Shown here: in pieces, positions 53,757-63,063 of the stretch
How the letters are laid out: each line of letters begins with the position of its first letter
Position numbering within the stretch: the stretch's first letter is position 1
Assembly (NCBI RefSeq): GCF_012922555.1
Contig: NZ_WIPK01000001.1
Span: 558,001 to 622,000, forward strand
Length of the DNA: 64,000 nucleotides
Direction of reading: 5' to 3'
DNA from: Paraclostridium dentum
GTDB lineage: Bacteria > Bacillota > Clostridia > Peptostreptococcales > Peptostreptococcaceae
The notes under the pieces: generated by a model
Seen by the model: only the letters and a program-made list of their open reading frames with translations
What the model was told of the DNA's origin: nothing
Databases searched by the model: none
Translations under genes and position numbers: made by a program

Positions 53757-56351
53757 ATGAATATAGAAAAAATGACAGTAAGAGTACAAAAAGGCTTAAA
53801 TGATGCTTTTAATATAGCGGTAAAAAATCACAATCAACAAGTGGATGCAATACATCTATTAAGTGCACTTGTAAATCAAGAAGATGGTCTTATTCCAAAT
53901 ATACTAGAAAAGATGAACGTGTCTGTTGATGCATTTAATAACAGTATAAATTCAGAACTTAATAAATTACCACAAATACATGGTGAAGGGATAAATTCAC
54001 AAGGAGTAACAGCTACAAGAAAGATAAATGAAATTTTAATTAAAGCAGAAGAAATATCTAAAGAATTTAAAGATGCATATATAAGTGTAGAACATGTTAT
54101 GATTGCAATAATGGAAGTTGAATCAAAAACAAATATAGGTAAGATATTAAAGCAATACAATATAAATAAGAATGATTTTTTAAATGTACTATCAAAAGTT
54201 AGAGGAAATCAAAGAGTAGAAAGTCAAGATCCAGAAGGAACTTATGAAGCATTAGCTAGATATGCTACAAACTTAGTAGAATTAGCTAAGAAAAACAAGT
54301 TAGATCCTGTAATAGGAAGAGATGAAGAAATAAGAAGAGTTATAAGAATATTATCAAGAAGAACTAAAAACAATCCTGTATTAATAGGAGAGCCAGGAGT
54401 TGGTAAAACAGCTATAGTAGAAGGACTAGCTGAAAGAATAGTTAGAGGTGATGTTCCTGAAGGATTAAAGGATAAAGTAATATTCTCATTAGATATGGGA
54501 TCTTTAATTGCAGGGGCTAAGTATAGAGGTGAGTTTGAAGAAAGATTAAAAGCAGTTCTTAAAGAGGTTCAAGGTGCAGAAGGTAAGATAATTTTATTTA
54601 TAGATGAGATACACACAATAGTTGGAGCTGGAAAAACTGATGGAGCAATGGATGCAGGAAATTTAATAAAACCTATGTTAGCTCGTGGAGAACTAAACTG
54701 TATAGGAGCAACTACTTTTGATGAGTATAGACAATATATTGAAAAAGACAAGGCTCTTGAAAGACGTTTCCAACCAGTTATGGCTGAAGAACCTAGTGTT
54801 AATGATACAATTTCAATACTTCGTGGACTTAAAGAAAGATTTGAAATTCATCATGGAATAAGAATACATGATAATGCTATAGTTGCAGCTGCAAAATTAT
54901 CTGATAGATATATACAAGATAGATTTTTACCAGATAAAGCTATAGATTTAATAGACGAAGCTGGAGCTATGATTAGAAGTGAGATAGATTCTCTTCCAAC
55001 AGAGCTTGATACAGTGAGAAGAAAGTTATTAACATTAGAAACAGAAAGAGAAGCATTGCTAAAAGAAAATGATGAGAAAAGTAAAGAAAGACTTGAAAAA
55101 CTAGGAAAAGAATTAGCTGAATTAAAATCTAAAAACGACGAAATGACTGCTAAGTATGAAAAAGAGAAAAGTCAAATATTAGAAATAAGAAATTTAAAAG
55201 CACAGCTTGATGAAGCTAAAGGAAATGTTGAAAAGTATGAGAGAGAGTATGACTTTAACAAAGCAGCAGAACTAAAATATGGAGTAATACCTAAATTAGA
55301 AGAAAAAATAAAGGCACATGAAGAAAAAATGCAAGAAAGCTATGAAAATGCTTTATTAAAAGAAGAAATAACAGAAAATGAAATTTCTCAAATAGTTGCT
55401 AAGTGGACAGGTATACCAGTTACTAAACTTGTAGAGGGAGAAAGAGAAAAACTATTAAAGTTAGAAGATGAACTACACAAAAGAGTAATTGGACAAGACG
55501 AAGCTGTAACTGCTGTAAGTAATGCGGTAATACGTGCTCGTGCAGGACTTAAAGATGAGAATAAGCCAATAGGTTCATTTATATTCTTAGGACCTACGGG
55601 GGTAGGTAAAACAGAGCTTGCTAAAACTCTAGCTAACAACCTATTTGATAGTGAAGACAATATTATAAGAATTGATATGTCAGAATACATGGAAAAACAT
55701 GCAGTATCAAGACTTATAGGGCCTCCTCCAGGATATGTAGGATATGAGGAAGGTGGACAATTAACAGAAGCTGTAAGAAGAAATCCTTATTCTGTATTAT
55801 TATTTGATGAGATAGAGAAAGCACATGAAGATGTATTTAACTTATTCCTTCAAATATTAGATGATGGAAGACTTACTGACAATAAAGGCAAAACAGTAGA
55901 TTTTAAAAATACTATCATAATAATGACTTCAAATATAGGTAGCTCATATTTATTAGAAGCTGGAGAAGATATTAATGATGAAGCTAAAGAATTAGTTATG
56001 AACGAAATGAAGAGAAGATTTAAGCCAGAATTCTTAAATAGAGTTGATGATATTATAATGTTTAAACCATTAGATAAAGAAGGAATAAAACAAATTATAG
56101 ACATCTTTATGAAATCTTTAAGAAATAGATTACAAGATAAGAGCATAGAAATTGAAGTTACAGAAAGAGCAAAAGACATAATGGTTAAAGAAGGATATGA
56201 TCCAATTTACGGAGCTAGACCATTAAAAAGATATATAAGTAATGTACTAGAAACTATGATAGCTAAAAAGTTAATAGCAGGAGAAATATATAACGGATGC
56301 ACTATAGTAGTTGATGAAGAAAATGAAAATATAAATATATCTGTAAAATAG
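53757..56351 (+). CDS. clpB: ATP-dependent disaggregase ClpB
   Basis: This Hsp100 chaperone resolves protein aggregates together with DnaK. Its 864 residues comprise an N-terminal double Clp-N domain (1-145), the first AAA+ module (Walker A GEPGVGKT at 211-218, Walker [10 protein letters not shown]), a long coiled-coil M-domain (about 405-520), a second AAA+ module ([20 protein letters not shown]) and the C-terminal D2-small domain. ATG 53757 is taken, with GGAGG 10 bases upstream; a GTG two codons earlier is possible. Control is by the CIRCE element upstream. Confidence 0.97.
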   Translation: MNIEKMTVRVQKGLNDAFNIAVKNHNQQVDAIHLLSALVNQEDGLIPNILEKMNVSVDAFNNSINSELNKLPQIHGEGINSQGVTATRKINEILIKAEEISKEFKDAYISVEHVMIAIMEVESKTNIGKILKQYNINKNDFLNVLSKVRGNQRVESQDPEGTYEALARYATNLVELAKKNKLDPVIGRDEEIRRVIRILSRRTKNNPVLIGEPGVGKTAIVEGLAERIVRGDVPEGLKDKVIFSLDMGSLIAGAKYRGEFEERLKAVLKEVQGAEGKIILFIDEIHTIVGAGKTDGAMDAGNLIKPMLARGELNCIGATTFDEYRQYIEKDKALERRFQPVMAEEPSVNDTISILRGLKERFEIHHGIRIHDNAIVAAAKLSDRYIQDRFLPDKAIDLIDEAGAMIRSEIDSLPTELDTVRRKLLTLETEREALLKENDEKSKERLEKLGKELAELKSKNDEMTAKYEKEKSQILEIRNLKAQLDEAKGNVEKYEREYDFNKAAELKYGVIPKLEEKIKAHEEKMQESYENALLKEEITENEISQIVAKWTGIPVTKLVEGEREKLLKLEDELHKRVIGQDEAVTAVSNAVIRARAGLKDENKPIGSFIFLGPTGVGKTELAKTLANNLFDSEDNIIRIDMSEYMEKHAVSRLIGPPPGYVGYEEGGQLTEAVRRNPYSVLLFDEIEKAHEDVFNLFLQILDDGRLTDNKGKTVDFKNTIIIMTSNIGSSYLLEAGEDINDEAKELVMNEMKRRFKPEFLNRVDDIIMFKPLDKEGIKQIIDIFMKSLRNRLQDKSIEIEVTERAKDIMVKEGYDPIYGARPLKRYISNVLETMIAKKLIAGEIYNGCTIVVDEENENINISVK

Positions 56352-56368
56352 TTTAATGAAATAAAATT

Positions 56369-56404
56369 AAAAAGTACTACCTAAAACTTAGGTAGTACTT
56401 TTTG
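56369..56404 (+). terminator. Intrinsic terminator of clpB
   Basis: AAAAAGTACTACCTAA and its complement around a 3-base loop. Confidence 0.92.
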
Positions 56405-56528
56405 TGTAATTTTAAATTTTGAGTGACAAAATTGTAACTCCATATAACTTTAAATATAAACGTACCAAATTTTTTTATGCTAAAATAAAAAAAGAATGTA
56501 ATTTAAATGGTTAAAAGAGGGGATTATT

Positions 56529-57674
56529 ATGAAATTTGTATCAATAAGGAAATGTGATGATTATAACTATGAAAATATAAAAAAATCAATAGAGAAAAAC
56601 TTAGAAGATATTGGAGGAATAGAAAAATATATAAATCCAAATAGCAAAGTATTAATAAAACCAAATTTGCTTATGAAAAAGATACCAGAAGAAGCTACAA
56701 CAACACATCCAACAGTAGTTAAAGTTGTATGTGAAATGCTTCTTAAATTAAATTGTGAGATAGTAATTGCTGATAGTCCAGGAGGCCCGTATACTACATC
56801 AGCTTTAAAAGGTATATACAAATCAACTGGAATGAAAGATATAGCGGATGAATTAGGTGTAACTCTAAACTATGATGTGAGTGAAGCAAAAGTAGAAAAT
56901 GAAAGCTCTAAAGCATTAAGATTTATGGATATAATAACTCCAATAAAAGAAGTTGATCATATAATTAATATATGTAAATTAAAGACTCATGGTATGGCTA
57001 CATTTACGGGAGGAGTTAAAAATCTATATGGATCTATTGCGGGATTAAAAAAAGCAGAAATACATTATAGATTTCCAAGTGAAGAAATATTTTGTGAAGA
57101 TGTATTATTAGATATATGTTCATATGTAAATCCAACACTAACTATTATGGATGGAATTGTTGGCATGGAAGGAGAAGGACCTTCTGCAGGAAGTCCGAGA
57201 CATATTGGAACAACTTTAGTATCAACAAGTCCATATGCGTTAGATTCAATAGCTTGCAAACTTATAAATTTAGATATAAACAAGGTTCCAACTGTAAGAG
57301 GAAGTATAAAAAGAGGATACATAAAGAACGATTTAAGCGATGTTAAAGCAATAGGTGATGATATAAGTCAATTTGTTGTAAAGGATTTTAAAATACCAAA
57401 AACAAGCAAAGATTTTAGGTTATTATCATCGACTTTACCTAAGTTTATACATGAACCTCTTACGAAATTATTAACTCCAAAACCAGTTGTTTCTTACAAT
57501 AAGTGCGTGAAATGTAAAAAGTGTATAGAGGCATGTCCAGCAAAGGTTATAAGTTTAGATTCAAAAATAGAAATAGATTTAAGTAAATGTATAAGATGTT
57601 TTTGCTGTCACGAATTATGTCCTAAAAAAGCTATAGATATAAAACGAAGCATAGTATTTAAGTTAATAAAATAA
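56529..57674 (+). CDS. DUF362 protein with C-terminal ferredoxin domain
   Basis: The 381-residue protein has DUF362 (about 35-260) with VLIKPNLLMKK, ADSPGGPYT, CKLKTHGMATFTGGVKNLYG and MDGIVGMEGEGP. Then a C-terminal 2[4Fe-4S] module follows with CVKCKKCIEACP and CIRCFCCHELCP. The ferredoxin is C-terminal here and internal in the 38253 protein, so these are different subtypes. It is a likely redox enzyme of unknown substrate. The small DUF4177-like gene follows 16 bases later. Confidence 0.9.
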   Translation: MKFVSIRKCDDYNYENIKKSIEKNLEDIGGIEKYINPNSKVLIKPNLLMKKIPEEATTTHPTVVKVVCEMLLKLNCEIVIADSPGGPYTTSALKGIYKSTGMKDIADELGVTLNYDVSEAKVENESSKALRFMDIITPIKEVDHIINICKLKTHGMATFTGGVKNLYGSIAGLKKAEIHYRFPSEEIFCEDVLLDICSYVNPTLTIMDGIVGMEGEGPSAGSPRHIGTTLVSTSPYALDSIACKLINLDINKVPTVRGSIKRGYIKNDLSDVKAIGDDISQFVVKDFKIPKTSKDFRLLSSTLPKFIHEPLTKLLTPKPVVSYNKCVKCKKCIEACPAKVISLDSKIEIDLSKCIRCFCCHELCPKKAIDIKRSIVFKLIK

Positions 57675-57690
57675 TAATTGGAGAGTAAAT

Positions 57691-57834
57691 ATGAAAAGAT
57701 TTGAATATCAAGTATTAACACTTGAAGGATTAGATATAGAAGATGAACTAAATAAATACGGGCAAGAAGGTTGGGAATTAGTAGCAATAGACCAACGTGG
57801 AAGGCAGTATTTAAAGAGAGAGATAAATATATAA
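57691..57834 (+). CDS. 47-residue DUF4177-like protein
   Basis: A very short gene, ATG 57691 to TAA 57834, with GGAGAG upstream. The protein MKRFEYQVLTLEG...LNKYGQEGWELVAID matches the DUF4177 pattern (YEY.V...L...LN..G.EGWELV). It sits 16 bases behind the DUF362 gene and before a strong terminator, so it is co-transcribed with it. The function is unknown. Confidence 0.75.
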   Translation: MKRFEYQVLTLEGLDIEDELNKYGQEGWELVAIDQRGRQYLKREINI

Positions 57835-57839
57835 GAATA

Positions 57840-57882
57840 AAAAGCTAGTTAAAATAAATTTGTTTATTTTAACTAGCTTTTT
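57840..57882 (+). terminator. Intrinsic terminator
   Basis: AAAAGCTAGTTAAAATAAA and its complement with a 4-base loop and T5. Confidence 0.9.
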
Positions 57883-57975
57883 AAAATAGTATTTAACAAA
57901 ATTCTAATGAAATACATATAATAAAAAGTGTCAGTGTAATTAAAAGCACAAAATTTATTTTAGGGGGAGTGTTTC

Positions 57976-59085
57976 ATGAGGGTAGACTGCAAACTATATG
58001 AGTTTAGGGGTGTATGGGTGGCAACAGTATACGATATAGATTGGCCCAAGACAAAAAATGATGCTGAAGCACAAAAGAAAGAATTCATACAGCTATTAGA
58101 TAAATTGCAAAGTCTAAATTTTAATGTAGTTATGGTTCAAATTAGACCTACATCAGATACTTTTTACAAATCAAAAATCAATCCATGGTCATCGTATCTT
58201 ACAGGAACACAAGGAAAAGATCCAGGGTATGACCCACTTCAATTTATGTTAGATGAAACACATAAAAGAAATATGAAATTTTATGGATGGTTGAATCCGT
58301 ATAGAATAACTACTAAAGGAACTGATCTAAGTGTGTTAGCAGATAATAACCCAGCAAAATTAAACCCTGACTGGGTTTTAGAATTTAATGATGCACTTTC
58401 ATATAATCCGGAAGATAGAGAGGTAATAAATTATTTAGCAACTACAGTTTTTGAAATAGTTTCTAATTATGATGTAGATGGAATAATATTTGATGAATAT
58501 TTCTATCCAGAAGGTTATCCTATGCCAAAATGTGAGTGTAAATGGATTTGTAAATGTGGTTGCTGGGAATGTGTGAATGTTGGAGATTACAGAAGATCAG
58601 CTATAAATTATTTAATAAAAACTATATATAAAGTTATAAAAGCTGCAAATCCAAAAGTTCAGTTTGGAATAAGTCCTTTCCCAGTATGGAAGAATAAGAG
58701 CAGTGATATAAATGGATCTAACACAAATGCACAAGAAGGTTATTACGCTTTATATTCAGACCCTTTGACTTGGATACAAGAAGGAACTGTAGATTTTATA
58801 GCACCACAAATATATTGGGCAACTAACGACAAAAAAAATCCATATGAAACACTAGTTAGATGGTGGTCTAATGTGGTGGAAGGTACAAATGTAAAATTAT
58901 ATATTGCACAAAGTATAAATAAAGCAGAAACAGCTAAAGAGCTAGATAAACAAATTGCTATAAATAGAGATTATCCAGAGGTTAAAGGAAATATATTATT
59001 TAGTTATAGAGACATAGCTAGTAATAATGGAGGTATAGTACAACAATTAGAAAAGGCATATTCAGAAAAGGCATGTATCTTATAA
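57976..59085 (+). CDS. GHL10-type glycoside hydrolase with Cys-rich insert
   Basis: The 369-residue TIM-barrel protein is of the GHL10/DUF187 family (PF02638): EFRGVWVATVYDIDWP, MVQIRPTSDTFY, YGWLNPYRI, DGIIFDEYFYP (acidic catalytic candidates) and VDFIAPQIYW. Relatives are mostly exported and thought to act on cell-wall or surface glycans. Two oddities are seen: no signal peptide, since the protein starts directly with the domain; and at residues 186-199, after the catalytic FDEYFYP, six cysteines in 14 residues (C.C...C.C.C..C). GGGGGAG precedes the ATG. Confidence 0.88.
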   Translation: MRVDCKLYEFRGVWVATVYDIDWPKTKNDAEAQKKEFIQLLDKLQSLNFNVVMVQIRPTSDTFYKSKINPWSSYLTGTQGKDPGYDPLQFMLDETHKRNMKFYGWLNPYRITTKGTDLSVLADNNPAKLNPDWVLEFNDALSYNPEDREVINYLATTVFEIVSNYDVDGIIFDEYFYPEGYPMPKCECKWICKCGCWECVNVGDYRRSAINYLIKTIYKVIKAANPKVQFGISPFPVWKNKSSDINGSNTNAQEGYYALYSDPLTWIQEGTVDFIAPQIYWATNDKKNPYETLVRWWSNVVEGTNVKLYIAQSINKAETAKELDKQIAINRDYPEVKGNILFSYRDIASNNGGIVQQLEKAYSEKACIL

Positions 59086-59160
59086 AAAATAGCCCTTATA
59101 ATAAGATTTATTTAAACAATAGAAATATATGTTTAAAAAAACTATTATAAGGGTTTTTTT
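59086..59160. terminator. Terminator between convergent genes
   Basis: CCCTTATAATA (59093-59103) pairs with TATTATAAGGG (59143-59153), with an inner TTTAAACA/TGTTTAAA pair and seven T. Confidence 0.85.
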
Positions 59161-59743
59161 ATGCTAAATATTCAATTAAATTAAAAATATACATTACAAT
59201 TAAAATATTTGTAAGTAAACTCAAAAAAGAGTTAAGCGAAAGCTCAGCATTAGAACCGACCTTTATTACAGGAGCTAAAGGTAACCTGTATTTTTTACAA
59301 GATGGATAAAGAAGACAAACTCCACTAGAGTTGAACATATCCAAAAGTATATGAGATATGCAACCTAATATAAAACCATAAAATATTATAAATATATATA
59401 CATCTAAAAATACAAAGATATAAGGATAGGATAATTTAAATCCAATATTTATTAATAATGATAAAAAAATTAAAAAGTATATAAATAAGGCACTGTGAGT
59501 AAATCCTCTGTGGTGAAACTTATTGTTAATTATTTTAGATAAAATATTAAACTTTTTTCCTATATAAGATTGTGGACAATCTATGTCAGGAAAAATAGAA
59601 CCTAATTTTAAGAAGTAAATATATAATAATAGGAAAATAGAAATTTCTATTAAATTAAAATTGGAAATTATGTAATTATAAAATGGACCTAAAAATAACA
59701 TGCCTAAAAATATGCCTCCATTGACATGAGTGTCATATTTAAT
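59159..59743 (-). CDS. YdjM-type metal-dependent hydrolase, probable ATT start
   Basis: The 194-residue membrane-bound hydrolase is of the YdjM family (PF04307), with the metal motifs LGSIFPDIDCPQS, HHRGFTHS and ISHILLDMFNSSG and four or five membrane helices. The first ATG (59701) would cut off KYDTHVNGGIFLG, which carries the family's N-terminal TH..GG motif. In the same frame the codon at 59743 is ATT, 6 bases after GGGAGGTG, and TAA precedes it. So translation most likely begins at ATT, a rare start codon. The alternative is a shorter protein lacking the first metal ligand. Confidence 0.82.
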   Translation of the reverse strand: MKYDTHVNGGIFLGMLFLGPFYNYIISNFNLIEISIFLLLYIYFLKLGSIFPDIDCPQSYIGKKFNILSKIINNKFHHRGFTHSALFIYFLIFLSLLINIGFKLSYPYIFVFLDVYIFIIFYGFILGCISHILLDMFNSSGVCLLYPSCKKYRLPLAPVIKVGSNAELSLNSFLSLLTNILIVMYIFNLIEYLA

Positions 59744-59905
59744 TTAAATCACCTCCCATAGATTATATTCAAAATATAGAAATATTTTCATCGAATTATT
59801 CTGAAAAATTACGGAAAAGTTACGTTGAAAGTGTATATGTAGAAAAATGTAGTATATGATGCTAATATTTAGGTATTAATAAGTGGTAAAATATGGGAGG
59901 ATGAG

Positions 59906-61627
59906 ATGAAAAAGTGGATTAAAAACAACTTATGGATAGGGGGGTTACTTGTTGTAATAATTGTACTAGTAATAGTAAATGGAACTAAAAGAAACTCAGA
60001 TAAGGAATTTGACAGTGGAAGCAATATAAAAATTGAAAAATTAAATACAAATCAGATTGATAATTTAAAAAAATTATGTAAAGTATGGGGTGTTGTAAAG
60101 TACTATCATCCTGAGGTTGTAGCTGGGAATGTAAACTTTGATTATGAACTATTTAGAGTTATGCCAGATACGTTAAATGCAAAAAATTCGCAAGAAGCTA
60201 ATAAAGTAATATATACGTGGGTTAAGAACATAGGAGATGTAGAAGAAAATTCTAGTGGTAAAAATGCTGAAAACAAAAAAATAGCTCTTGAAAGAGATTT
60301 AAGTTGGATAAAAAATACTAATTATCTAGATAAAGATTTAAGTCAATTACTAGTTAAGATTTCAAACTCTAACATTTCAAAAAGAAACAAAGCTTATACT
60401 ACGTTTGATAAAGATGTAGGACTTGCTAACTTTGAAAATGAAAACCTATATGAAGAAATGGACTATGATGACGATGGTCACAAATTGCTTGCTTTGTTTA
60501 GATATTGGAATATAATAGAATACTATTATCCATATACAGATATAATAGAAGAAAATTGGGATGAAGTATTAACTACATTTATACCTAAGTTTGTAAATAC
60601 TAAAAGTGAGTTAGATTATAAATTAGCAATTTCAGAACTTACAACAAAAATACATGATCCACACGCAGCGGTATATGATATAAATGAAACTTTAACTAAA
60701 TACTGGGGAAATAAATATGCTCCTATAGAATTTGATTTAGTTGAAGACAGTATTGTAATTAAAAAAATATTTCCTAAATACAAGAATAAATGCGAATTGA
60801 AGCCAGGAGATATAGTATTAGAAATAAATGATAAAGATATATTTGAAGTTATAAAAGAAAAATCTAAATATAGATCTCTTTCAAGAAAAGAAGCTATTGT
60901 AAATTGCTTACAAGGATATTTATTTAGAACTTCAAATGATAGTATTAAGATAAAACTAAAAAGAGATGGTAAAGACATAATTAAAAATGTTAAGTGTTAT
61001 AATGATTCATCAATGTTTGATATAAAAGAGCCATCACATAAGCTTCTAGATGGAAATATAGGATACATTAACCCAGGACAATTATCTAAAAATGAAATAG
61101 ATAAAATAATGGACAAATTTATGAATACAGAAGGAATTATAGTAGATTTAAGAGAATACCCATCTGAATTTATTGTTTATGATTTAGGTAAAATAATTAT
61201 TTCAAAACCAACAATTTTTTCAAAAATATCTGCACCCAGTCAATCAGTTCCAGGGGAATTTATATTTGAAAAAGATCAAATAGTTAACCCAGATGATAAA
61301 AAGCATTATAAAGGAAAAGTAATGATATTAATGAATGAAAGAAGTCAAAGTCAATCGGAGTTTACTGTAATGGCACTAAGAAAAGGAACAAAAGCTAAAG
61401 TAATAGGAAGCAACTCTATTGGTACCGATGGAAATATAACAGAGGTCTATTTGCCAGGAGGTGTAACAACTATAATAACTGGGCTAGGAGTTTATAATCC
61501 AGATAGCTCACAAACTCAGAAAATAGGTCTTAAACCAGATATTTACATAAAGCCAACTATAGATGGAATAAAAGAGGGAAGAGATGAACTTTCAGAAAAA
61601 GCTATAGAAATTATAAAAAGTAAATAA
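59906..61627 (+). CDS. S41 family peptidase, membrane-anchored
   Basis: The 573-residue protein has an N-terminal anchor (residues 8-26) and an extracytoplasmic body. A helical region (about 45-260) is followed by a PDZ-like part (270-350, ELKPGDIVLEINDKD) and an S41 catalytic domain with NIGYINPGQL, GIIVDLREYP, and the nucleophile region MNERSQSQSEFT. This is a C-terminal-processing/tricorn-like serine protease acting at the cell surface. GGGAGGATG precedes the ATG. The target is unknown. Confidence 0.88.
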   Translation: MKKWIKNNLWIGGLLVVIIVLVIVNGTKRNSDKEFDSGSNIKIEKLNTNQIDNLKKLCKVWGVVKYYHPEVVAGNVNFDYELFRVMPDTLNAKNSQEANKVIYTWVKNIGDVEENSSGKNAENKKIALERDLSWIKNTNYLDKDLSQLLVKISNSNISKRNKAYTTFDKDVGLANFENENLYEEMDYDDDGHKLLALFRYWNIIEYYYPYTDIIEENWDEVLTTFIPKFVNTKSELDYKLAISELTTKIHDPHAAVYDINETLTKYWGNKYAPIEFDLVEDSIVIKKIFPKYKNKCELKPGDIVLEINDKDIFEVIKEKSKYRSLSRKEAIVNCLQGYLFRTSNDSIKIKLKRDGKDIIKNVKCYNDSSMFDIKEPSHKLLDGNIGYINPGQLSKNEIDKIMDKFMNTEGIIVDLREYPSEFIVYDLGKIIISKPTIFSKISAPSQSVPGEFIFEKDQIVNPDDKKHYKGKVMILMNERSQSQSEFTVMALRKGTKAKVIGSNSIGTDGNITEVYLPGGVTTIITGLGVYNPDSSQTQKIGLKPDIYIKPTIDGIKEGRDELSEKAIEIIKSK

Positions 61628-61628
61628 A

Positions 61629-61690
61629 AATTCGCTTCGCTCATGTCGCCAACGACTTTGTCCGTTGCTCAAAATGTAAATTTTTACTTT
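61629..61690. other. Compositionally distinct intergenic segment
   Basis: About 40 bases at 61633-61672 (TTCGCTTCGCTC...GTCCGTTGCTC) are roughly 55% GC in an otherwise very AT-rich context and contain a small CAACG/CGTTG hairpin. There is no open frame. It may be a dispersed repeat or remnant. Confidence 0.35.
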
Positions 61691-61770
61691 TACCAAGATT
61701 TTGATAGACTATACTTTATAAGTTATTCACAAATATTTGTTAATTATAAATTACTTAAGCGTAAAAAATA

Positions 61771-61806
61771 AATATAAGGCTAGAAAATTTTCTAGCCTTA
61801 TATTTA
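61771..61806 (+). terminator. Palindromic terminator
   Basis: AAATATAAGGCTAGAAAA and its exact complement, 36 bases in all. Confidence 0.75.
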
Positions 61807-61882
61807 TTTAAATATGTGCACATAATTATTAGTATATAGAATGGAATAATAAATAATTATTAAATCAAGGAAAGACAAATAT

Positions 61883-62710
61883 ATGAAAATGAAATGGGAA
61901 GAAAAATTTATCGAACTATATACTAAAGGAAAAGTGCAAGAAGCTAAAGATTTAAAAAATATACATGTTCCAAGTAAGTTATACAAATACCAAAAAATAG
62001 ATGAAAATAGACTAAAAAATTTAGAATATGGAAAGCTATATTTTTCAAATAGGGAGCACTTAAATGATCCCTTTGACTTACTACCAGTACATTATAATGA
62101 AGATGAGATAATAGACTTCTTAAAAGGAGAAGATTGTCCAGCAAATAACTTATCAAAATCAGAAATAATAAGTAAGATAGATAAAGTTTTAAATAGCTTT
62201 AGCGACCATATAAAAATACTATCTCTAAGTACTAGCATATATAACATACCTCTATGGACTCATTATGGAGATAACCATAGAGGTATGTGTATTGAATATG
62301 ATATAGATAACTTAGATAGAAATAGTGATTTTTATGATTGCTTGCTAAAAGTAAGCTATATAGATAAAAAAGTAGAAATAACTGAAGTCTTAAAAAATAC
62401 TTTATCTAATCTAATAAATAATGATGAGTTAAAATTAAATTCTATGTTTTTGTTATATTTCACATTGACAATGAAACACAAAAGCTGGCAATATGAAAAT
62501 GAATGGAGAATTATATTAAAAAGTAATAGTGGGGAATGTGGGATAGAAAAAAGTCTAATGAAAGTAAAAGCTATTTACTTGGGAAAAGATTGTAGCAAAG
62601 AAAATATAGAAAGAGTTATAGAAATTTCTAAAAAATTAAATTGTAAAGTTTATAAAATGGAATATTCTAAAGGGATTGATTTTAGATTGATACCACAGAA
62701 GATATATTAA
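61883..62710 (+). CDS. DUF2971 family protein
   Basis: This 275-residue soluble protein matches DUF2971 (PF11185): PSKLYKYQKID, LYFSNREHLNDPFD, ILSLSTSIYNIPLWTHYGDNHRGMCIEYD and HKSWQYENEWRII. DUF2971 proteins are widespread, frequently in variable or defence-linked regions, and have no settled activity. Conserved His/Trp/Arg/Glu residues suggest an enzymatic fold. AAGGAAAG precedes the ATG. It is monocistronic. Confidence 0.88.
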   Translation: MKMKWEEKFIELYTKGKVQEAKDLKNIHVPSKLYKYQKIDENRLKNLEYGKLYFSNREHLNDPFDLLPVHYNEDEIIDFLKGEDCPANNLSKSEIISKIDKVLNSFSDHIKILSLSTSIYNIPLWTHYGDNHRGMCIEYDIDNLDRNSDFYDCLLKVSYIDKKVEITEVLKNTLSNLINNDELKLNSMFLLYFTLTMKHKSWQYENEWRIILKSNSGECGIEKSLMKVKAIYLGKDCSKENIERVIEISKKLNCKVYKMEYSKGIDFRLIPQKIY

Positions 62711-62748
62711 ATTAAATAAATTTAAATTTGATTAGTTAATAAAATTTG

Positions 62749-62778
62749 TTGACAATTAATAAATTAAGATACTACAAT
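62749..62778 (+). promoter_or_regulatory. Sigma-A promoter of the gcv operon
   Basis: TTGACA and TACAAT are spaced by 18 bases, shortly before the glycine riboswitch. Confidence 0.7.
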
Positions 62779-62805
62779 TTAAATATAAAAATTAAATAAA
62801 CCAGG

Positions 62806-63031
62806 TGATGTTAGCGAGAGATACTTTTTAAATAAAGAGCCGACGGAGAAATTTGAATAACTTCCAATTTTCAAAGAAACTTTCAGGCAAAGGAATCGTT
62901 AACTGATGGATCTCTGGAAAGCCCTTAATTGTAAGGCGCCGAAGAAGAAATGATACTATAAGTATTAAAACTTTCAGGTACAAGAAACAGAGGATATAGG
63001 AATATTATTTATTTCTATATCCTCTTTTTAA
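62806..63031 (+). promoter_or_regulatory. Tandem glycine riboswitch with terminator platform
   Basis: The first aptamer (about 62813-62922) shows GCGAGAG, GCCGACGGAG, CTTTCAGGCAAAGGA and CTCTGGAAAG. The second (about 62923-62993) shows GGCGCCGAAGAAG, CTTTCAGGTACAAG and AACAGAGG. The hairpin AGAGGATATAG...CTATATCCTCTTTTT (to 63031) is an intrinsic terminator sharing its left arm with the end of the second aptamer. Glycine binding should therefore free the transcript to continue into gcvT (ON switch), as known for this class. Confidence 0.93.
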
Positions 63032-63063
63032 TTTTCTAAAAATATATTAAGGAGAAGTTTGAT

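Noticed and set aside
61629..61690. GC-rich islet as a tRNA or part of an rRNA operon
   Set aside because: It cannot form a cloverleaf and is only about 40 bases long.
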